5,509 bases of DNA from Syntrophobacteria bacterium. GTDB lineage: Bacteria > Desulfobacterota > Syntrophobacteria > JARFUL01. The DNA lies in contig JARFUL010000029.1 of NCBI GenBank assembly GCA_029289015.1, positions 1-5,509 of the forward strand, read 5' to 3'. Position numbers and translations under genes: made by a program. Below, in pieces: positions 1 to 2,710 of the stretch; the first letter of the stretch is position 1; every line of letters begins with the position of its first letter. The notes below the pieces were generated by a model. The model did not search any database. It worked only from the letters and a program-made list of their open reading frames with translations, and had not been told where the DNA came from.

Positions 1-46
1 CAAAAAAGGCCGCGACCAGCATTATAAAAGTATTTCTGTTGATCAT
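1..46 (-). CDS. 5' end of an exported protein gene, cut by the window edge
   Basis: Only 15 codons are visible, read leftward from an ATG at 46-44: MINRNTFIMLVAAFF. A short polar, positively charged start followed by a hydrophobic run is the layout of a Sec signal peptide or lipoprotein leader, so the product is probably exported. An AGGAAG Shine-Dalgarno-like sequence lies at 54-49, with AGGA four bases before the ATG, a slightly tight spacing. The gene follows the lipoprotein gene (478-164) on the same strand after a gap of 117 bases, which contains the 26-base homopolymer. The family cannot be named from 15 residues. The call rests on the start codon, ribosome binding site and leader composition; the length is too short for statistical support. 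Confidence 0.5.
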   Translation of the reverse strand, partial: MINRNTFIMLVAAFF

Positions 47-54
47 AACTTCCT

Positions 55-80
55 GGGGGGGGGGGGGGGGGGGGGGGGGG
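55..80. repeat. Uninterrupted run of 26 G (poly-C on the minus strand)
   Basis: All 26 positions are G on the plus strand. On the minus strand the run is poly-C and ends exactly where the AGGAAG ribosome binding site of the leftward gene starts, nine bases before its ATG. The heptamer ACTTCCT occurs on both sides (48-54 and 83-89). Long C/G tracts near starts are known phase-variation switches, for example in Bordetella fim promoters. The run could equally be a sequencing or assembly artefact, since two-colour sequencers produce false poly-G and 26 is long for a stable tract. Confidence 0.95.
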
Positions 81-163
81 TTACTTCCTCTTTCCCCTGT
101 CAGTGAGCGATGATTGCGAATAAGCCTGTTTTAGGGAAACGGGGCTGTTGGATACGTCCCTAG

Positions 164-478
164 CTAGAAGGGCGCCGCGTCGTAATAATCCTTGCCCTGA
201 GAATCGAGATATTCCTTTTCCACTATTCGGTAGCCTTTGGCCTTCAAGCAGTCCTCCACGCGCTGGATCTTTTCCTTCGCCTGAGACGCCTGGTCTGTAG
301 GGTAGCCGGGTCTGCTTGTTATCTTCGGGGGCTCCTGGGGTTGCTCCGCCCGCTTTTTGCATTCTTTCACGTCCAGCTCGGTCTCCTCTACGGTCTTTGC
401 CGGCGAGTACCATACCTTTGTGTGGCCGCAGCCCATGATAAAGGAGAGGAGGATAGAGATAACAATAGCTCTCTTCAT
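164..478 (-). CDS. Small putative lipoprotein, 104 aa, unknown function
   Basis: The protein starts MKRAIVISILLSFIMGC. This is a short basic n-region (KR), a hydrophobic core and a lipobox (I-M-G-C) with the lipidated cysteine at residue 17. Gly at +2 rather than Asp predicts outer-membrane rather than inner-membrane retention under the Lol rule. The mature part, about 88 residues, is polar and mainly helical in composition. It has a Lys/Glu-rich segment with two further cysteines (C40 and C77). C77 lies in DCLKAKGYRIVEKEY, a C-x-x-x-K-G-Y/W pattern that I recognise from many small uncharacterised proteobacterial lipoproteins. The ATG at 478-476 is chosen because it directly precedes the leader; a weak AAGAAGAG ribosome binding site lies just upstream. 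The stop is TAG at 166-164. A candidate promoter lies at 526-555. The longer reading frame in another phase over the same DNA (413-81) lacks any such signal. No molecular role can be assigned. Confidence 0.85.
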   Translation of the reverse strand: MKRAIVISILLSFIMGCGHTKVWYSPAKTVEETELDVKECKKRAEQPQEPPKITSRPGYPTDQASQAKEKIQRVEDCLKAKGYRIVEKEYLDSQGKDYYDAAPF

Positions 479-525
479 GTCGACTCTTCTTTGCGGTGGG
501 GGTGATTTTTAAAGATGGTTAGGAG

Positions 526-555
526 TTTATATCACATGTACAAAAGGAAATGCAA
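526..555 (-). promoter_or_regulatory. Candidate sigma-70 promoter of the lipoprotein gene
   Basis: Read on the minus strand, TTGCAT (555-550) is separated by 18 bases from TATAAA (531-526). The -10 matches the consensus in five of six positions, while the -35 is weaker. Transcription would begin near 518-520 and give a leader of about 40 bases before the ATG at 478. This rests on motif matching alone. Confidence 0.4.
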
Positions 556-689
556 CCATGTAATTCGGTGGGAAGAATATTCCCATGGATACCCCTTGCG
601 CATCTCCAAGATAAAGCCGGGCTGAAAAGGGCAAATTTCTTTGGCACCGTTTTCACTCTTATTTTGGGAATATGCGGTATTTGGGGTTG

Positions 690-720
690 CGCGGGGCCCG
701 GGAAACCCCGGGGGTCCGCG
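690..720. repeat. GC-rich inverted repeat (12-bp interrupted stem)
   Basis: Outer stem 690-695 pairs with 715-720 (CGCGGG with TCCGCG, one G-T wobble). Inner stem 697-702 pairs with 707-712 (CCCGGG with CCCGGG). The apical loop is AAAC, and a 1x2 internal loop separates the stems. No T-run follows on the plus strand and no clear one on the minus strand, so this is not a standard intrinsic terminator. Confidence 0.7.
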
Positions 721-782
721 ACGGGTTCAAGGCAGGTAAAACCGCTTGAAAAGCTCCACAAACGTTGTTAGGCTCCCCCTTG

Positions 783-843
783 GCCTCACGGGCCGCGCGG
801 CCTGAAATCGGCGCGCGGTCATGACCCGAGGCTTGCATTTTTT
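783..843 (+). terminator. Composite GC-rich hairpin followed by T6, possible terminator
   Basis: Stems can be stacked as GCCTC/GAGGC (783-787 with 828-832), GGG/CCC (790-792 with 825-827) and CCGCGCG/CGCGCGG (793-799 with 812-818). The self-palindrome GGTCATGACC (817-826) offers an alternative fold. Six T follow at 838-843, six bases after the structure, which is farther than usual. Only plus-strand transcription would be stopped, so it would imply a plus-strand transcript coming from 479-780. The T-run overlaps the candidate -35 of the tRNA promoter. Confidence 0.35.
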
Positions 844-861
844 AAAAACCAGGCCTATCTT
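833..861 (+). promoter_or_regulatory. Candidate sigma-70 promoter of the tRNA gene
   Basis: TTGCAT (833-838) is separated by 17 bases from TATCTT (856-861). The initiation site would fall near 867-869, about 25 bases before the mature tRNA 5' end at 894. Spacing is ideal and the hexamers are moderate matches (3/6 and 4/6). No other promoter-like pair is evident this close to the tRNA. Confidence 0.45.
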
Positions 862-893
862 TAGACACAGACAGGCCCGCGCCAAATAGCACA

Positions 894-969
894 GCCCCCG
901 TAGCTCAGAGGATAGAGCGCCGGATTCCTAATCCGGGTGCCGCAAGTTCGAGTCTTGCCGGGGGCACCA
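894..969 (+). tRNA. tRNA-Arg(CCU), complete with encoded CCA
   Basis: A full cloverleaf of 76 bases can be folded by eye. The acceptor stem GCCCCCG (894-900) pairs perfectly with CGGGGGC (959-965), followed by discriminator A966 and a genomically encoded CCA (967-969). The D stem is GCTC/GAGC (903-906 with 915-918). The anticodon stem CCGGA/TCCGG (920-924 with 932-936) closes the loop TTCCTAA, with anticodon CCT at 927-929. This reads the arginine codon AGG. The variable loop has five bases (937-941). The T stem GCAAG/CTTGC (942-946 with 954-958) carries the loop TTCGAGT. All stems are perfect, so the gene should be functional. It stands alone, with a candidate promoter upstream and a terminator 12 bases downstream. 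tRNA-Arg 3' ends are common integration sites for tyrosine-recombinase elements, which is relevant to the relic frame just downstream. Confidence 0.97.
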
Positions 970-970
970 G

Positions 971-1117
971 TTATTTCAGGGGGTTAGCCGCTATCGGCTG
1001 GCCCTTTTTGGTGCCTTGGTCAACGTTTTGGTCAACACTTCGCGAAATATATGCCTGTAAAACCCTGGTTGTCCCTCTACTACCCGGAGAGGAAAAAGTG
1101 CAAAGAAAAACCAGGGA
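971..1117 (-). pseudogene. Possible relic of an integrase C-terminus (48 codons, no start)
   Basis: An open minus-strand frame runs from an in-frame TAA at 1120-1118 to a TAA at 973-971, two bases from the tRNA CCA. It has no start codon or ribosome binding site. Its last part reads QAYISRSVDQNVDQGTKKG and ends in AANPLK. The tail has the short-repeat, basic character seen at the C-termini of some phage-type tyrosine recombinases, and the position against a tRNA-Arg 3' end is where such genes lie. The VDQ pair is encoded by the direct repeat TTGGTCAAC at 1016-1024 and 1028-1036. Against this, the frame is short, overlaps both the tRNA terminator and the operon terminator, and shows no catalytic R-H-R-Y motif. 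If real, only the last 30 or so codons remain and the element is gone. Confidence 0.2.
981..1009 (+). terminator. Intrinsic terminator of the tRNA-Arg gene
   Basis: A 10-bp stem GGGTTAGCCG (981-990) pairs with CGGCTGGCCC (995-1004) with two G-T wobbles around a CTAT loop. TTTTT follows immediately (1005-1009). It lies 12 bases after the CCA of the tRNA, the expected place for its terminator. Confidence 0.85.
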
Positions 1118-1132
1118 TTAGAGTATCCCTGG
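1101..1132 (-). terminator. Intrinsic terminator of the pilY1 operon
   Basis: Read on the minus strand, CCAGGGAT (1132-1125), a six-base loop ACTCTA and ATCCCTGG (1118-1111) form a perfect 8-bp stem. It is followed by TTTTT (1110-1106) and a further T-rich stretch to 1101. It lies about 70 bases past the stop codon of the last gene (1205). The plus-strand side lacks a T-run of this quality, so it acts mainly on leftward transcription. Confidence 0.85.
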
Positions 1133-1204
1133 CTGTTGTTAAACTATAACTTAAAGATGAATTGTAAGGTTACAGACCCCTTGCTCAGTCCTCGCGCGGC
1201 ACAC

Positions 1205-1597
1205 CTACCACTTCTTCCCCCTCTTTCCCTTTTTCTTGTGGTGTTTCTTGCCCCTCTTCCAGCCCTTTTTTGCCAGGCCCGGAGGATACCTCTTCTTGTG
1301 GCTCTTGTGCTTGATGTAGGGCCTGTCCGTGTCATCTTCGATGACCACATAGTTTTCGCGATCCACCTTGATATCCCCCGGCAGGGAGACCGATGTCTGC
1401 CAGTTGGTCCCTTTCATGTAGAAATACAGACCCCTGGAAGAATCGAAATACACCTGGGCATCGGGAAAGTACTGGTAGTTGAACTTCGCGCCCACCCGAA
1501 CGTCCAGGTCCGCACCATTACCCGCGGGCACGAAGGACAGTAAGAGCGCGGAGCAGACCGCGGTTGCCAGGATTATCCAAAGGGGTTTGGTGTTCAT
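1205..1597 (-). CDS. Secreted 130-aa protein with lysine-rich tail, unknown function
   Basis: The N-terminus MNTKPLWIILATAVCSALLL followed by SFVPAGNGA is a Sec signal peptide, with cleavage expected near Ala29. The mature part starts with a short conserved-looking block (about residues 41-75) built on the pattern YQYFPDAQVYFDSSRGLYFY and ending WQTSVSLPGDI. I associate this with small exported deltaproteobacterial proteins of unknown role. A second block (about 89-107) reads DTDRPYIKHKSHKKRYPPG. The last 30 residues contain 13 Lys, 3 Arg and 2 His, giving a very basic tail. The ATG at 1597 is preferred to the upstream ATG at 1693. It has an AAGGAG ribosome binding site seven bases away and starts a signal peptide, whereas the longer form would overlap the preceding gene by 74 bases. 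It follows the 325-aa gene after 22 bases and is the last gene before the terminator. The tail could bind nucleic acid, polysaccharide or another acidic surface; this is inference. Confidence 0.88.
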   Translation of the reverse strand: MNTKPLWIILATAVCSALLLSFVPAGNGADLDVRVGAKFNYQYFPDAQVYFDSSRGLYFYMKGTNWQTSVSLPGDIKVDRENYVVIEDDTDRPYIKHKSHKKRYPPGLAKKGWKRGKKHHKKKGKRGKKW

Positions 1598-1604
1598 GGC
1601 AACT

Positions 1605-1610
1605 CTCCTT
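1605..1610 (-). promoter_or_regulatory. Ribosome binding site fixing the start at 1597
   Basis: AAGGAG on the minus strand (1610-1605) lies seven bases before the ATG at 1597-1595, in the gap between the two genes. It settles the start of the 130-aa protein in favour of the internal ATG over the one at 1693. Confidence 0.8.
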
Positions 1611-1619
1611 GTGTAGAGG

Positions 1620-2597
1620 CTATTTGAACTCCAGAAATATGTTCTGAACGCAGCGGCCGTCAAGGCCGTCCTTGACAATGACCTGGTACGCATAGCTCAC
1701 CGGCTTTTTGGGCATCTTGGCCTCCCAGGTGACAAGGCCCATGTCCGGGTTGATTTTCATCCCCGGCGGCGGGTTCCCGCCGAGAGAGTACTGAAGCCTG
1801 TCCCCCTCCGAGTCCTTCGCCTCCACCTTATAGGTGTAGGTCCCTTCAGCGACCATCGCGGGAGGCTTGGAGACTATTTCAGGGGGGGAGTTCATTACCA
1901 GCACCGGCGCGCTGAGTATGGGGCGCGAGGCATAGCCGTCCGACATGTTTACCATGACCTGGACCTTGTCGCCCCGGTTGTAGTTCGTGCGGCTGAGGAC
2001 CGGTTCGCTCTCCCCCATTATCTCCTCTTCGTTGACCAGCCAGGCGTATTCGTAGGTTACCTCATCGTCGTCAAGGTCAGTGGCCTCCACCGTGACCCTG
2101 AGGTCGTGGTTCCTGTCCAGGGGAAGCGGCTCGAACCTGATCTTTTTGAGCACGGGGATAGCGTTGGCCACGGTGGCCTCCTTGGTGGCCACAACATTTC
2201 CCCTCTTGTCCAGTGCGGCCACCCTCACCTCGTCCCCCTTCTTGAGGCTCGCGCCGGGGAGGATATCCTTGCTGAGTCCTTCCACCAGGGTCCCGTTCAG
2301 CCACCAGCGGTACGAGTAAGAATCCTCTTTAGAGCCCTTTTTATTCGCGACGATCTTGATGCTGTTTCCACCCAGGGGAGTCTTGGGCATAAGGGAGAAT
2401 GACGGTCCGGCCCGCCTGCCCACCGCGGCTTTCAGCTCGTCGTCCGCGCCCCTGTGCTTTATGGCCAAGATCACCAAAGGGATAGCCAGGCACACGACGA
2501 TCAAAGCCCCGTAGGGAGCTATCCCGGCCCACATCCTTTCCAGGAAGGTCTTATCGGGCGCGCCAGGCCCTTTAGTCTTTTTCGTTTTTCTCTTCAT
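1620..2597 (-). CDS. Single-pass membrane protein with tandem Ig/cadherin-like repeats
   Basis: This 325-aa protein has a very basic cytoplasmic start (MKRKTKKTKG). One hydrophobic helix (about residues 29-46, GALIVVCLAIPLVILAI) follows, and the rest is probably periplasmic (N-in, C-out). The periplasmic part contains two similar units. One is at about 94-135 (YSYRWWLNGTLVEG ... KKGDEVRVAALDKRG) and one at about 182-224 (YEYAWLVNEEEIMG ... NRGDKVQVMVNMSDG). Both share Y-x-Y-x-W-x-x-N, then G-D-x-V-x-V, then D-x-G or D-G, typical of beta-sandwich repeats. A third unit (about 236-325) has KVEAKDSEGDRLQYSLGG, PPGMKI and GLVTWEA, the signature of the putative-Ig (He_PIG) or cadherin-like fold. 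Acidic loops such as DLDDDE (174-179) could bind calcium. GGGAGG lies 11 bases before the ATG. The gene is 113 bases downstream of pilY1 with no terminator in between, so co-transcription is likely. A structural or scaffold role in pilus assembly or the envelope is possible; no enzymatic motif is seen. Confidence 0.88.
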   Translation of the reverse strand: MKRKTKKTKGPGAPDKTFLERMWAGIAPYGALIVVCLAIPLVILAIKHRGADDELKAAVGRRAGPSFSLMPKTPLGGNSIKIVANKKGSKEDSYSYRWWLNGTLVEGLSKDILPGASLKKGDEVRVAALDKRGNVVATKEATVANAIPVLKKIRFEPLPLDRNHDLRVTVEATDLDDDEVTYEYAWLVNEEEIMGESEPVLSRTNYNRGDKVQVMVNMSDGYASRPILSAPVLVMNSPPEIVSKPPAMVAEGTYTYKVEAKDSEGDRLQYSLGGNPPPGMKINPDMGLVTWEAKMPKKPVSYAYQVIVKDGLDGRCVQNIFLEFK

Positions 2598-2710
2598 CGG
2601 CTGCCAAGCCTCCCGGAACTACTAAGCCCCAAAGGTCTCGTCCCTGTTTTCCCCTCTCCCGGGCAATGGCGCTAAGGAGATCGGGGCTGCACTTGATCCA
2701 TGCACCTCGG

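Larger units (their letters stand above)
479..893. other. Intergenic region with GC-rich hairpins and a doubtful plus-strand ORF
   Basis: No confident gene occurs in this 415-base stretch. The plus-strand frame 550-771 (73 codons) has no convincing ribosome binding site: only AAGG, two bases before the ATG. From about residue 25 it reads LKR, then a hydrophobic run FFGTVFTLILGICGIWG, then Cys, which resembles a lipoprotein leader. The leader would start at a CTG (622), so it could be an eroded gene or chance. Its last third runs through a strong hairpin at 690-720. A second GC-rich structure at 783-832 is followed by six T. The region also holds the two candidate promoters listed separately. 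I could not identify any known RNA family here. Confidence 0.5.

Noticed and set aside
123..146. Imperfect hairpin after the lipoprotein gene as its terminator
   Set aside because: The stem AGCCTGTTT/AAACGGGGCT has a bulge and wobble, and on the minus strand no T-run follows, so evidence for a terminator is too weak.
81..413. Minus-strand 110-codon frame overlapping the lipoprotein gene
   Set aside because: It is a shifted-frame shadow of the lipoprotein gene, has no signal or family features, and is compositionally random (Gly/Arg-rich).
1136..1543. Plus-strand 135-codon frame with a hydrophobic start
   Set aside because: It is antisense to the 130-aa secreted protein and runs through the operon terminator region; the hydrophobic Leu/Pro stretch mirrors the Lys-rich tail codons.
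1598..1693. Upstream ATG at 1693 extending the 130-aa protein to 162 aa
   Set aside because: The extension overlaps the preceding gene by 74 bases, lacks a good ribosome binding site, and would put 32 polar residues before a perfect signal peptide.
2598..2710. Complementary AGCCCC (2625-2630) and GGGGCT (2683-2688) between pilY1 and the 325-aa gene
   Set aside because: The arms are only six bases, 52 bases apart, with no following T-run, so this is not supported as a terminator or attenuator.
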